Shown here: piece after piece, positions 43,893 to 52,775 of the stretch | Layout: each line of letters starts with the position of its first letter | How positions within the stretch are numbered: the first letter of the stretch is position 1 | Source of the DNA: Mycobacterium sp. 3519A | GTDB lineage: Bacteria; Actinomycetota; Actinomycetes; Mycobacteriales; Mycobacteriaceae | Assembly (NCBI RefSeq): GCF_900240945.1 | Contig: NZ_OESG01000014.1 | Span: 306,923 to 370,922 of the forward strand | DNA length: 64,000 nt | Direction of reading: 5' to 3' | The notes under the pieces: generated by a model | What the model saw: only the letters and a program-made list of their open reading frames with translations | The model's database searches: none | Told to the model about the DNA's origin: nothing | Translations under genes and position numbers: made by a program

Positions 43893-45386
43893 ATGAGCTT
43901 GCTGCCCTTGCGTGGGCGCCTACGTGGTGTCCGGCAGATCGGACAGGGTCTGGGGACCTTGGACCGCGAGGTATTCGAGGCGATCGCCGAGTCGCCGAGT
44001 CCGCTGCTGGACGCCACCATGCCCAGGCTGACCAGGACGGCCGACCACTCCAAACTGTGGTTCGCGCTCGCGGTGCTGATCGGGGCGGTCGGCGGCCCTT
44101 CAGCCAGGCGCGGCGCGACGCGCGGAGTCGTCTCGCTGGCGTTGACCAGCCTGGTGACCAATCAGGTGGCCAAGCGGATCTGGGTACGACCGAGGCCGAA
44201 CCGGTTGTCGGTGCCGATCGCCAGGCGTGGCCGGCGATCGCCGACGTCGAACTCGCTGCCGTCGGGCCACTCGGCGAGCGCGGCGGCGTTCGCGGTCGGA
44301 GTTGGTCTGGAGAGCCCGCCGCTGGGGTTGGGCCTGGCGTTGCTGGCCGGTCTGGTCGGGTTGTCCCGGGTGGCGACGGGCGCGCACTATCCGGGCGACG
44401 TGTTCGCGGGGTTCGGCATCGGCGCGGGTATCGCGGTACTGGGCGGGCGGGTGGTGCCGCCGGTGGTGGTCACCAAGATCCCGGCGGCCGATCCGCTGCG
44501 GGTCGACACACCGGAACGGCCGGACGGCGCCGGTGTGGTGTTGGTGGTGAATCCCGCATCGGGCGGCGGCACCGGCGTGAAGATCATCGACGAGGTCCGA
44601 GAGTCGTTGCCGCAGACCGAAATCGTCGAACTCGGTGAAGACGACGATGTGGAGGAAGTGCTGCGCAAGGCGGCGGAGCGCGCCGAAGTGCTCGCGGTCG
44701 GCGGCGGTGACGGGACGGTGGCGTGCGCGGCGGGTGTGGCGTTACAGGCGGGGATACCGCTGGCGGTGTTTCCCGGCGGCACGTTCAACCATTTCGCCAA
44801 GGACATCGGCTGCGACACGGTCGGCAAGACCGTCGATGCGGTGCAGCGCGGATGCGTCGCCTGCGTCGACCTGGTGTGCCTGAACGAGGGGCACATGGTG
44901 ATCAACACCGCCAGCGTCGGCGCGTATCCGACGTTCGTGCAGACGCGCGAAAAGCTCGAGCACAAGATCGGAAAGCCGCTTGCCGGGTTGTACGCGATGC
45001 TGCACACACTTCGGCACGACCAGCCGGTGCGCATCGCCTACGACAACAAGGAACTGCAGACTTCGCTGTTCTTCCTTGGCAACTCGACGTATCTGCCGTC
45101 GGGTTTCGCGCCGTCGCGGCGCACCCGAATGGACGACGGGCTGTTGGATGTTCGGATCCTGGAGACCGGTCGACGGTTGAGCAGGACACGCATCCTCGTC
45201 GCGCTGGCGCTGGGCCGGCTGGAGCGCAGCCCGCTCTACCACGAGATGCGGGTGCCGCAGTTCAGCTTCAAGGCCGTCGACGGGCCGACGGTGTTGGCCC
45301 GCGACGGTGAAGTCGGCACGGAGGTCAGCGAGGCATCGTTCAGCGTGAAGTACCGAGCGCTGCCGGTGTTTCGTCCGTTACCGTGA
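43893..45386 (+). CDS. PAP2 phosphatase fused to diacylglycerol kinase
   Basis: 497 residues. The N-terminal 195 residues are a PAP2 phosphatase with the three motifs KRIWVRPRP, SLPSGHS and SRVATGAHYPGD. The C-terminal 300 residues are a diacylglycerol/lipid kinase with VVNPASGGG, the nucleotide motif AVGGGDGT and FPGGTFNHFAKDIG. One polypeptide can thus both remove and add phosphate on lipids, perhaps on different pools or sides of the membrane. Such fusions are known in actinobacteria. It overlaps the convergent PAP2 gene by 47 bp. Confidence 0.92.
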   Translation: MSLLPLRGRLRGVRQIGQGLGTLDREVFEAIAESPSPLLDATMPRLTRTADHSKLWFALAVLIGAVGGPSARRGATRGVVSLALTSLVTNQVAKRIWVRPRPNRLSVPIARRGRRSPTSNSLPSGHSASAAAFAVGVGLESPPLGLGLALLAGLVGLSRVATGAHYPGDVFAGFGIGAGIAVLGGRVVPPVVVTKIPAADPLRVDTPERPDGAGVVLVVNPASGGGTGVKIIDEVRESLPQTEIVELGEDDDVEEVLRKAAERAEVLAVGGGDGTVACAAGVALQAGIPLAVFPGGTFNHFAKDIGCDTVGKTVDAVQRGCVACVDLVCLNEGHMVINTASVGAYPTFVQTREKLEHKIGKPLAGLYAMLHTLRHDQPVRIAYDNKELQTSLFFLGNSTYLPSGFAPSRRTRMDDGLLDVRILETGRRLSRTRILVALALGRLERSPLYHEMRVPQFSFKAVDGPTVLARDGEVGTEVSEASFSVKYRALPVFRPLP

Positions 45387-46014
45387 CGGGCGGCGTCGGC
45401 GGCACCACGAGCAGGCACGCGACGAAATAGGCGTAGCCGAGCGCCCATCCGGCGACGACGTCGGAAAGGTGGTGAACATTGAGCACCACCCTGCCCACCC
45501 CGATCATGATGACGAGGACCGCGCCCAGCGCGATCAGCCACACCCGCGCCTGGGGACTCACGATGGGCAGCACGATGGTCAGCAGCGCCAGCACACCGAC
45601 CGTCACGCCGAGCGCGTGCCCGGACGGGAACGACGTCGAAAGCGCGTGCACCAATGCCGTCGTGGGGCGGGGCCGATTCGCCGCGAGTTTGGCGATCTCG
45701 GTGAGCAGCCCGGACAGCTCCACACTGATCAACAGGAACATCGCGACACGCACGTTGCGGCGCGCCAGCGCGAAGACGATCCACACCAACGCGACGAGGC
45801 GGAAGGCCGTCGGTCCCAGCACGGTGCAGAACACGTTCCATGCGGTCACCCAGCCGGGATGTCCGAGCGCATAGTCGTGGCCGATGCTCAGCGTCGACGA
45901 GTCGATGGCCGCCAGCCAGCCCCAGTTCAGCACGAAGCCGACCCACATCAGGGCGAACACCGCGACGCCCAGCACCGCCGATGCGATCAACCAGTTGTTA
46001 CGCGGTGTCACCAC
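45340..46014 (-). CDS. PAP2-family membrane phosphatase (Rv0308-like)
   Basis: 224 residues with six spans. Motifs KLAANRPRP, TSFPSGHA and GRVVLNVHHLSDV give the complete PAP2 active site on the outer face. It probably dephosphorylates a polyprenyl or phosphatidate phosphate. Same position relative to the L,D-transpeptidase gene as Rv0308 in M. tuberculosis, where the fused neighbour is lacking. Confidence 0.9.
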   Translation of the reverse strand: MVTPRNNWLIASAVLGVAVFALMWVGFVLNWGWLAAIDSSTLSIGHDYALGHPGWVTAWNVFCTVLGPTAFRLVALVWIVFALARRNVRVAMFLLISVELSGLLTEIAKLAANRPRPTTALVHALSTSFPSGHALGVTVGVLALLTIVLPIVSPQARVWLIALGAVLVIMIGVGRVVLNVHHLSDVVAGWALGYAYFVACLLVVPPTPPVTVTDETPAALGTSR

Positions 46015-46076
46015 CCTTCCAGGACTACCACCTGGACGATCTGCCGCGCTGCGAACTGCCAGTAGGGTTGCTGTAC

Positions 46077-46559
46077 ATGGCTGTCTTTCTGCGGAAGATG
46101 CTGGGGATTGGCAAGCTGCCCGAGGATGTCCGCGCCGAGGTCGAGGCCGAGGGCATCCTGCACATCGCCGAGTTCGTTCCCGTCACGCGGCGGTTCACCG
46201 GGCGGGTGCCCGGCATGCGGTCCAAGGGCAGCATCTCGAGCTACGTCGGCTCGCTGGTGCTGACCAATCAACGAGTGCTCGGCACGTTGTCGTCGGTGCC
46301 GAAGTTGGCGGGCCGCACCATAGATCAGCGCTGGGACGCCCCGCAGCAGGGCAGTGTGAAGGCTGAGCTGTCCGCCACGGGTCTGGTGCTCGACGTCGAC
46401 GTCTCAGAAGTCGACGCCCGCTGCTCCGGTCAGCTGTCGCTGCACTACAAGGAGCCGCTGCCCGAGGATCTGCTCATGCGGCTACCCCGCCGATCGCTGG
46501 CGTTCGACGTACCGCCCGAGTACATCTTCCGCGCGGTGGGCGTGCCCTACCACCCGTAG
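46077..46559 (+). CDS. conserved mycobacterial protein (Rv0307c-like)
   Basis: 160 residues from ATG 46077, the same length I recall for Rv0307c. MAVFLRKMLGIGKLPEDVRAEVEAEGILHIAEFVPVT at the start, beta-rich after that (SSYVGSLVLTNQRVLGTL). The fold looks like a PH-like domain. Function unknown. Confidence 0.8.
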   Translation: MAVFLRKMLGIGKLPEDVRAEVEAEGILHIAEFVPVTRRFTGRVPGMRSKGSISSYVGSLVLTNQRVLGTLSSVPKLAGRTIDQRWDAPQQGSVKAELSATGLVLDVDVSEVDARCSGQLSLHYKEPLPEDLLMRLPRRSLAFDVPPEYIFRAVGVPYHP

Positions 46560-46595
46560 TCGACCCGATCGTCGCCGTCTAGACGGTATGGGGGG

Positions 46596-46679
46596 CTGGG
46601 GCCTCACTCAAATGTGATCGTGGGTTGCCGTCAGGAGTGTGGTCCTGGCCGGTAGAGCCACAGATTTGGGAGGCCCCAG
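46596..46679 (+). promoter_or_regulatory. inverted repeat that can hide the IS110 transposase ribosome binding site
   Basis: CTGGGGCCTC (46596-46605) is complementary to GAGGCCCCAG (46670-46679). The second arm contains the GGGAGG Shine-Dalgarno and the first base of the GTG start. A transcript that enters from outside would carry both arms and fold the site away, whereas one starting between the arms would not. Confidence 0.5.
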
Positions 46680-47740
46680 TGATCCGTCAGCGTACGAGTG
46701 TTGGCTTGGATGTGCACGCGCGTTCGGTGTTTGGGTGTGCGTTGGATGGTGAGACCGGTGAGGTCGTGGAGCGCCGGATGACCCCTGACCACGAGGAGAT
46801 TATCGGGTGGACGCAGTCGTTGCCCGGGCCCGTGAGGGTGGTGTACGAGGCGGGTCCGACGGGGTTCGGGTTGGCGCGGTCGTTCACGGCGGCAGGGACC
46901 GAGTGTCTCGTGGCGGCACCGTCGAAACTGATCCGTCCCTCTGGGGATCGCGTGAAGACCGACAAACGCGACGCGCGGCATCTGGCTCGAATGGTGCATC
47001 TGGGCGAGGTGGTGTCGGTCGCCGTGCCGACGGTGGAGCAGGAAGCTGCCCGCGACCTCGTCCGTGCTCGCGATGATTGCCGCGGTGACCTGATGGCTGC
47101 GCGGCATCGGGTCTCGAAGCTGCTGCTTCGTCAGGGCATCGTCTATTACGGCGGTGAGGCGTGGACGGGCAAGCACGAATTGTGGTTGCGCCGGAAGCGT
47201 TTCGAGGACCGCGCTCTGCAGGCCGCTTTCGACGCCGCTTTCGATGCGATGTTGTGCACCGTGGACCGCCGCGACCGCCTCGACACGGCGATCGCGGCTC
47301 TGGCCGCGGATTCGGAGTTCACTGCCGTCGCCGACCGCCTGCAGTGTCTTCGGGGGATCTCCACGCTGACGGCGTTCGGGTTGGCTGTCGAGATCGGCGA
47401 TTGGCAGCGCTTCACCGGACGCACGATCGGCGCCTACGTGGGTCTGGTGCCTAGCGAGTACTCCTCGGGAGTCACCCGCACGCAGGGTGGTCTGACCAAG
47501 ACCGGCAACGGTCACGTGCGCCGCTTACTCATCGAATCGGCCTGGCATCACCGTAAGCGCTATCAACCCGGACCGCGGCTGCGCCGCTGCTGGGACAGGG
47601 CCACACCAGCCGTCCGTGCCCGTAGTCACGCCGCCAATCGTCGGCTGCACACCCGGTGGGTGCGCTTCGACGAGCGCCGCAAACGTCCGGTGATCGCCAA
47701 CGCCGCGATCGCGCGCGAGCTGGCAGGCTGGTGCGGGTAG
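46679..47740 (+). CDS. IS110-family transposase
   Basis: 353 residues from GTG 46679, which has GGGAGG five to six bases upstream. DEDD/RuvC-like N-terminal domain (SVGLDVHARSVFGCALD, VVYEAGPTGFGLAR, VKTDKRDARHLARM) and the C-terminal transposase_20 domain (LRGISTLTAFGLAVEIGDW, YVGLVPSEYSSG, TKTGNGHVRRLLIESAW) with the conserved Ser. Members recombine through a RuvC-like mechanism, some guided by a structured bridge RNA from the element. It belongs to a different subgroup from the transposase at 60755-61963. Confidence 0.92.
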   Translation: MIRQRTSVGLDVHARSVFGCALDGETGEVVERRMTPDHEEIIGWTQSLPGPVRVVYEAGPTGFGLARSFTAAGTECLVAAPSKLIRPSGDRVKTDKRDARHLARMVHLGEVVSVAVPTVEQEAARDLVRARDDCRGDLMAARHRVSKLLLRQGIVYYGGEAWTGKHELWLRRKRFEDRALQAAFDAAFDAMLCTVDRRDRLDTAIAALAADSEFTAVADRLQCLRGISTLTAFGLAVEIGDWQRFTGRTIGAYVGLVPSEYSSGVTRTQGGLTKTGNGHVRRLLIESAWHHRKRYQPGPRLRRCWDRATPAVRARSHAANRRLHTRWVRFDERRKRPVIANAAIARELAGWCG

Positions 47741-47841
47741 CGGGCGGTGCTCGAGGATTGAGCGCCGACACAATCGTCCAGATGGAACCACCGGTGCAGG
47801 CACGCGTCAGACCGAGCGACCCGCGTCCCTTCTATGAGGAG

Positions 47842-47862
47842 ACACGTTGTCCTGCAACGTGT
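47842..47862. repeat. hairpin ACACGTTG-TCCTG-CAACGTGT
   Basis: Perfect 8-bp stem with a 5-base loop, 100 bp after the IS110 transposase. It may be part of the element's downstream structured RNA or end. Apart from this hairpin and the one at 47984-48021, the gene-free stretch 47741-48052 shows nothing I can name. Confidence 0.45.
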
Positions 47863-47983
47863 TTACCCTCGATGCTAGACAAGCGATCCGCTCACGCCGA
47901 AAGTCCCGTCCTGCGGTAGCCAACCCGCGCATATCAGACTGACCCAGCGTCGACACGACGCCAAGCCAGTCCATCTGGTCAAC

Positions 47984-48021
47984 GAAGCGGCGGCCGCGGC
48001 AACCGTCACGGCCGCCGCTTC
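47984..48021. terminator. bidirectional terminator hairpin
   Basis: GAAGCGGCGGCCG (47984-47996) and CGGCCGCCGCTTC (48009-48021) form a perfect 13-bp stem with a 12-base loop, 31 bp downstream of the leftward 13E12 gene and between convergent genes. Confidence 0.75.
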
Positions 48022-48052
48022 ACCTTGCCTCTTGACAAACCAGCACCCCATA

Positions 48053-49570
48053 TCAGAAGGGTGGGGGTTTGTTGCGTTCGGCGATGTAGGGGTCGTTGAG
48101 GCGGCGTTCGGCTTCGATGCTGTGTTGGCGTTGCTGTTCGCGGGTGTGTGTGCGCCGTGGCATGGTCAGCCCGGTGGCCTTTGGCGGGGCGACCGTGGGT
48201 GTGGCGATGGGCGCGGTCGGTGCACACAGTTGCGGGAACAGCAACCGGGCACCCGGATAGGTGGTGTAGGTCCGCCCGTTGGGCGCCGACCAGATGAGGG
48301 TGCCGTCGGGCAGTTGACGCGCCGACCAGCCCCAAAACGTCTTGAGCAGATGGTGTTTTCGACACAGACAGGCCAGATTCGACGCACACGTCGGCCCGAC
48401 CGGATAGCCGATCGTATGGTCCAGATCGCAGCGGTAGGCCGGCTCATCGCAGCCCGGGAAACGACACGTCATATCGCGACACCGGACGAAATCGGCCAGC
48501 GCCCGCGAGGGGGTGTAGCGCGGTTCAGGCGGCGCGTCCCCGGGGTGAATCAGCGGCCGAATCACCGCGGTGGCGGCCAGTTTGGCCGCCAGCAGCGGCG
48601 CGGGCAGGATCCCGCCGCCAATGATCGCCGCCGGGTTGGTGTGCGCCGGCCCTGGCAATGGTTCCGGGGCGCTCACCTCGTCAATCGTGCGTTCCCGCAA
48701 CGGCTTATCCGAATCGAACAACGGCGGGGCTGCACCGTCAAACTGCACCGGGGTGTCATCCGCCAAGCTGGACTGCTCCGCGGACCCATGAATTACCCCC
48801 CCACCCCAAGACGCCGCCGCCGCGGCGGGGCAGTGCGGATCACCGCACTCACAGCCCAGCTTCTCGGCGTAGGTGGCCATCGCCCCCATCGCATCAGCGC
48901 GCAATTGATCGACGGTGCGCGGATCCTTACCGCACACCGAGCCGATCAGCGCACGCAGCCGCTCCTTGAGCGCGGCGCTGTGCGGGGCCAGCAGGCTGCC
49001 CTCGATGCTGTCCAGGCCGCTGCCGTCATCGCCATCCACAATGTCCAGATGCCGGCCACGGGCGCTGCGCTCGGTGCGCCGCAACGCACCCGGATCGATC
49101 CGATCGATCAACGCGTCGATGGCGGTCTCGGTTTTGGTCGCCGACAACCTGGTCCAACTCTCGGCCGCGGCGGCGATCGCGGCATCCAACTCGGCGCGGG
49201 CCTGCCGATCGCGCACCAACCGGGTACGTGACACGATCGCGGCCACCAACCGATACGACAGCGCCCCGGTGGCGAACACCGCCTCCACCCGCGGCAGCCG
49301 CTCACGCAGCGATATCGCCACCAACAATTGATGCGAGGCCACCCCATTGGAGACGTTCTGCTCGGCGGCCACCTCGGCACTGACCGAATCCCAGTTGTCC
49401 AGACACCACTGATCACGCTCGGCAGACCCGGCAGCCGACAACCGCGCCTCCAGCATGTCGGCGCTGGCCGCCAGGCGTCGCGCGCAGGCGACGTTTTCCA
49501 CCCGCGCCCACGCCCCCACCGCGGCGGCACCCGAGGCACCCACCGCCGCCGCAACCAACGATTCGAACAT
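48053..49570 (-). CDS. 13E12 REP family protein (DUF222 with HNH endonuclease domain)
   Basis: 505 residues from ATG 49570 (MFESLVAAA). DUF222 region over the first 350 residues, then an HNH nuclease with the zinc-knuckle CRFPGCDEPAYRCDLDHTIG and CLCRKHHLLKTFWGW. The family is repeated in mycobacterial genomes (13E12 repeats) and several members in M. tuberculosis are in the LexA regulon. A LexA-type box overlaps the start codon here. The HNH residues (DH, N, H) are intact. Function unsettled, possibly a DNA-damage-induced selfish nuclease. Confidence 0.92.
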   Translation of the reverse strand: MFESLVAAAVGASGAAAVGAWARVENVACARRLAASADMLEARLSAAGSAERDQWCLDNWDSVSAEVAAEQNVSNGVASHQLLVAISLRERLPRVEAVFATGALSYRLVAAIVSRTRLVRDRQARAELDAAIAAAAESWTRLSATKTETAIDALIDRIDPGALRRTERSARGRHLDIVDGDDGSGLDSIEGSLLAPHSAALKERLRALIGSVCGKDPRTVDQLRADAMGAMATYAEKLGCECGDPHCPAAAAASWGGGVIHGSAEQSSLADDTPVQFDGAAPPLFDSDKPLRERTIDEVSAPEPLPGPAHTNPAAIIGGGILPAPLLAAKLAATAVIRPLIHPGDAPPEPRYTPSRALADFVRCRDMTCRFPGCDEPAYRCDLDHTIGYPVGPTCASNLACLCRKHHLLKTFWGWSARQLPDGTLIWSAPNGRTYTTYPGARLLFPQLCAPTAPIATPTVAPPKATGLTMPRRTHTREQQRQHSIEAERRLNDPYIAERNKPPPF

Positions 49571-49578
49571 ACTTTCGA
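49563..49578 (-). promoter_or_regulatory. LexA (SOS) box over the 13E12 start codon
   Basis: On the minus strand TCGAAAGTATGTTCGA, one base away from the mycobacterial consensus TCGAAC-N4-GTTCGA. The ATG is inside the box, so LexA bound here would block a leaderless or short-leader transcript directly. Confidence 0.7.
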
Positions 49579-49707
49579 CAATATTCAGCCACCCGACGAA
49601 TCCGCCACCACCACGAACCAAGCCTGGGGATAACTTCGTCAGTGAGCCAAAGGGTTGCCGAACCGCGGTGCGCCCTGTTTCGGTGGACCGACGAGAAGGG
49701 AGAGGCT

Positions 49708-51078
49708 GTGACCGCACGACGGGACAACGTGCTGCTCGTGCACTGGCATGACCTCGGCCGCTACCTCGGTGCCTACGGCCACACCGACGTCTCGAGTCCG
49801 CGCCTGGACCAACTCGCCGCGGAAGGCATCCTGTTCACCCGCGCACACGCGACCGCGCCGCTGTGCTCGCCATCGCGCGGATCGCTGTTCACGGGCCGCT
49901 ACCCGCAGAGCAACGGCCTGGTCGGCCTCGCTCACCACGGCTGGGAGTACCGCGCAGGCGTCCGCACACTGCCTCATTATCTGTCCGAATCTGGTTGGTA
50001 CACAGCGCTGTTCGGCATGCAGCACGAGACGTCCTATCCCGCCAAGCTCGGCTACGACGAGTTCGACGTCTCCAACTCCTACTGCGAGTACGTCGTCGAG
50101 CACGCCGCCGAATGGCTCACCAACGCACCGCGGCAGCCGTTCCTGCTCACCGCCGGCTTCTTCGAGACACATCGGCCGTATCCCCGTGACCGCTATCAGC
50201 CCGCCGACGCCGACGACGTCGTGGTGCCGGACTACCTGCCCGATGCCGACGACGTCCGCGGCGACCTCGCCGAGTTCTACGGTGCGATCTCGGTTGCCGA
50301 CGCCGCGGTGGGCCGACTGCTCGACACGCTTGACCAGACGGGACTGGCGGAGTCGACGTGGGTCGTGTTCATCACCGACCACGGTCCTGCACTACCGCGC
50401 GCGAAGTCGACGCTCTACGACGCGGGGACCGGTATCGCACTGATTGTGCGACCCCCCAGAACCGCGGCCATCGAAGCTCAGATCTACGACGAGCTGTTCA
50501 GCGGCGTCGATCTGCTGCCGACGCTGCTGGAACTGCTCGGCGTCGACATTCCTGCCGACGTCGAGGGCCTGTCGCATGCCCGCAGCCTGCGCACCGTGGA
50601 CAGCGCGCCGGTGCGCACCGAGGTCTACACCACGAAGACCTATCACGACTCCTTCGACCCCATCCGCGCCATCCGGACGAAGGAGTACAGCTACATCGAG
50701 AACTACGCCGAGCGTCCGCTACTCGACCTGCCCTGGGACATCGCCGAAAGCGCGCCAGGCCGGATCATGGAGCCGCTGGTGCACACATCGCGGCCCAAAC
50801 GCGAACTCTACGACCTCGTCGAGGATCCGACCGAGTCGCACAACCTGCTGGCGGCCGACGTCTCCGACAAGACCGAGGACATCGCGAACGACCTCGCCCT
50901 GCTCCTCGACGACTGGCGCCACGAGACCAACGACGTCATCCCTTCCGAATTCGCGGGCACTCGAATCGCCGAGCGCTACACCGAAACCTACCTCCGCATC
51001 CACGGCCTGACCGTTACCAGCCGATCTGCGATCGCGTCCGAACGCGGCGTCGAGCACGACCGCCGCAGCGGTCCATAG
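49708..51078 (+). CDS. type I sulfatase (Rv0296c-like)
   Basis: 456 residues from GTG 49708, after AGGGAGAG. The formylglycine motif CSPSRGSLFTGRYPQ has C53 as the residue to be oxidised. Metal ligands at VHWHD near 13 and ITDHGP near 230; the usual N after the first D is replaced by a His-containing variant. Followed by the Stf0 gene, as in M. tuberculosis Rv0296c-Rv0295c, which pairs removal and addition of sulfate. Cytoplasmic, as no signal peptide is visible. Confidence 0.88.
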   Translation: MTARRDNVLLVHWHDLGRYLGAYGHTDVSSPRLDQLAAEGILFTRAHATAPLCSPSRGSLFTGRYPQSNGLVGLAHHGWEYRAGVRTLPHYLSESGWYTALFGMQHETSYPAKLGYDEFDVSNSYCEYVVEHAAEWLTNAPRQPFLLTAGFFETHRPYPRDRYQPADADDVVVPDYLPDADDVRGDLAEFYGAISVADAAVGRLLDTLDQTGLAESTWVVFITDHGPALPRAKSTLYDAGTGIALIVRPPRTAAIEAQIYDELFSGVDLLPTLLELLGVDIPADVEGLSHARSLRTVDSAPVRTEVYTTKTYHDSFDPIRAIRTKEYSYIENYAERPLLDLPWDIAESAPGRIMEPLVHTSRPKRELYDLVEDPTESHNLLAADVSDKTEDIANDLALLLDDWRHETNDVIPSEFAGTRIAERYTETYLRIHGLTVTSRSAIASERGVEHDRRSGP

Positions 51079-51144
51079 ATTTACTCATTGAGATCGCAAT
51101 CATCAGCGCTGCCAGGCTATTTGATTGCCGTTAGGCTCACGCGC

Positions 51145-51945
51145 ATGTCGCATCCGACCGCGTATCTGGTGCTCGCCTCGCAGCGCAGTGGCAGCACACT
51201 TCTCGTGGAGTCGCTGCGGGCCACGGGGGTGGCGGGCGAGCCAGGCGAGTTCTTCCAGTACCTTCCGACCACCAGCCAGTCGCCGCAACCGCGACAGTGG
51301 TTCGAGGGCGTCGCAGACCAATCGATCCTCCGACTGCTCGATCCGCTCGACGAGGGCAAGCCCGACCTCGCGCCGCCGGCGATCTGGCGTGACTACATCC
51401 GCACCGTAGGACGCACCCCCAACGGGATCTGGGGCGGCAAGCTGATGTGGAACCAGACCCCACTGCTGCTGCAACGCGCCAACGGTCTAGCCGACCGCTC
51501 GGGCACTGGTCTGCTTTCAACCATCCGCGACGTCGTCGGCAGCGACCCGATACTCATCCATGTCTACCGCCCCGACGTTGTGTCACAAGCGGTTTCGTTC
51601 TGGCGAGCGGTTCAGACCCGCGTCTGGCGCGGCAGGCCGGACCCGGTGCGCGACTCGCGCGCCGAGTACCACGCCGGGGCGATCGCGCACGTGGTGACGA
51701 TGCTGCAAGAGCAGGAAAAAGCTTGGCGCACATGGTTCGACGAGGAGAACGTCGAGCCCATCGAGATCTCCTACCCGGTGCTGTGGCGCAACCTCACCGA
51801 CATCGTCGGCGACATCCTCGAAGCGCTTGGCCAGGACCGGCGGCTGGCGCCCTCCCCCGTGCTGGAACGCCAGGCCGACCAACGTTCGGACGAATGGGTG
51901 GACCGCTATCGGGCCGACGCGGCACGTGACGGGCTGCCGACCTGA
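51145..51945 (+). CDS. stf0: Stf0-type sulfotransferase (trehalose 2-sulfotransferase-like)
   Basis: 266 residues against 267 for M. tuberculosis Stf0 (Rv0295c). 5'-PSB-like loop [14 protein letters not shown] near residue 10, then GEPGEFFQY, and [18 protein letters not shown] for the 3'-phosphate of PAPS. Stf0 moves sulfate from PAPS to trehalose in the first step of sulfolipid synthesis in M. tuberculosis; fast growers have homologs without SL-1. It converges with the next gene with a 40-bp overlap. Confidence 0.92.
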   Translation: MSHPTAYLVLASQRSGSTLLVESLRATGVAGEPGEFFQYLPTTSQSPQPRQWFEGVADQSILRLLDPLDEGKPDLAPPAIWRDYIRTVGRTPNGIWGGKLMWNQTPLLLQRANGLADRSGTGLLSTIRDVVGSDPILIHVYRPDVVSQAVSFWRAVQTRVWRGRPDPVRDSRAEYHAGAIAHVVTMLQEQEKAWRTWFDEENVEPIEISYPVLWRNLTDIVGDILEALGQDRRLAPSPVLERQADQRSDEWVDRYRADAARDGLPT

Positions 51946-52694
51946 GCCACCACGAATATCCGACGGAACGGGAAGAACGTCGTACCGTCGGCGCGCGCCG
52001 GGTAAGACTCGTCGAGCAAGGGGATCAGCTCGCCGCGGAATTCCTGCCATTGTTCTTCGTCGAGACGACTTTTCACCGGCGTGAGGGCAGTGCCGGTGAT
52101 CCAGTCCAGCACCGGATTCTGACCGCTCAGCTGGTGAATGTAGGTGGTCTCCCATGCATCGACCGTGCAACCCGCGTCACTGAGCAATGCGGCATAGCCC
52201 TCCGGCCCTTCGACCTGTCCCTCCCGAAACGGGAAGTCGTGCAACGGCTCTGACCACTTCGCACGTCCGGCGAGCTCGCGTACGGCTCGGTGCGACGGCG
52301 CGTCGAAATTGCCGGGCACCTGCATGGCGATCCACGCCTGCTGCGGCAGTTGACCGGCCCACCGAACCAGCAACTCGATATGGTTCGGTACCCACTGCAG
52401 CGTCGCGTTGGTCACCACCACATCCGTGTCGGGTTTCGGCGCCCACTCGCGGACATCGCCGACATGGGCGTCGACGCCTCTCTGTCTTGCCGCGTCCACC
52501 ATCTCCGGTGAACTGTCCCACGCCTCGATGACGGCATCCGGCCAGCGCTGGGTGAGGGTCGCAGTGAGATTGCCGGGGCCGCAACCGAGATCGACCACAC
52601 GGCGCGGCTTGTGGATGTTGACTCGCGACAGGAGGTCGTAATACGGCCGCCCGCGGTGGTCGGCGAAGGCCAGATAGACGTCGGGATTCCACAT
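51906..52694 (-). CDS. tam: trans-aconitate 2-methyltransferase-like protein (Rv0294-like)
   Basis: 262 residues from ATG 52694, against 261 for Rv0294. SAM motif [15 protein letters not shown], acidic loop [24 protein letters not shown] and the family pattern [19 protein letters not shown]. The enzyme is thought to methylate spontaneously formed trans-aconitate and relieve aconitase inhibition. The longer open frame to 53174 is a shadow of the divergent gene. Confidence 0.9.
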   Translation of the reverse strand: MWNPDVYLAFADHRGRPYYDLLSRVNIHKPRRVVDLGCGPGNLTATLTQRWPDAVIEAWDSSPEMVDAARQRGVDAHVGDVREWAPKPDTDVVVTNATLQWVPNHIELLVRWAGQLPQQAWIAMQVPGNFDAPSHRAVRELAGRAKWSEPLHDFPFREGQVEGPEGYAALLSDAGCTVDAWETTYIHQLSGQNPVLDWITGTALTPVKSRLDEEQWQEFRGELIPLLDESYPARADGTTFFPFRRIFVVAQVGSPSRAASAR

Positions 52695-52775
52695 GACGCC
52701 AGTCTCGCACCAACGCGACTCACAGTGGGTTCGCAGCCGCGGCACAGCACCGCGCCTGGTAAATACCGGCACGGT

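Larger units (their letters stand above)
46590..47865 (+). mobile_element. IS110-family insertion sequence, ends approximate
   Basis: An intact IS110-family transposase with non-coding DNA on both sides. Neither terminal inverted repeats nor a target duplication are expected for this family, so the ends cannot be fixed without an empty site. The chosen limits are the start of the dyad at 46596 and the end of the hairpin at 47842-47862. It sits where M. tuberculosis has PPE/PE genes between Rv0307c and Rv0296c. Confidence 0.4.
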
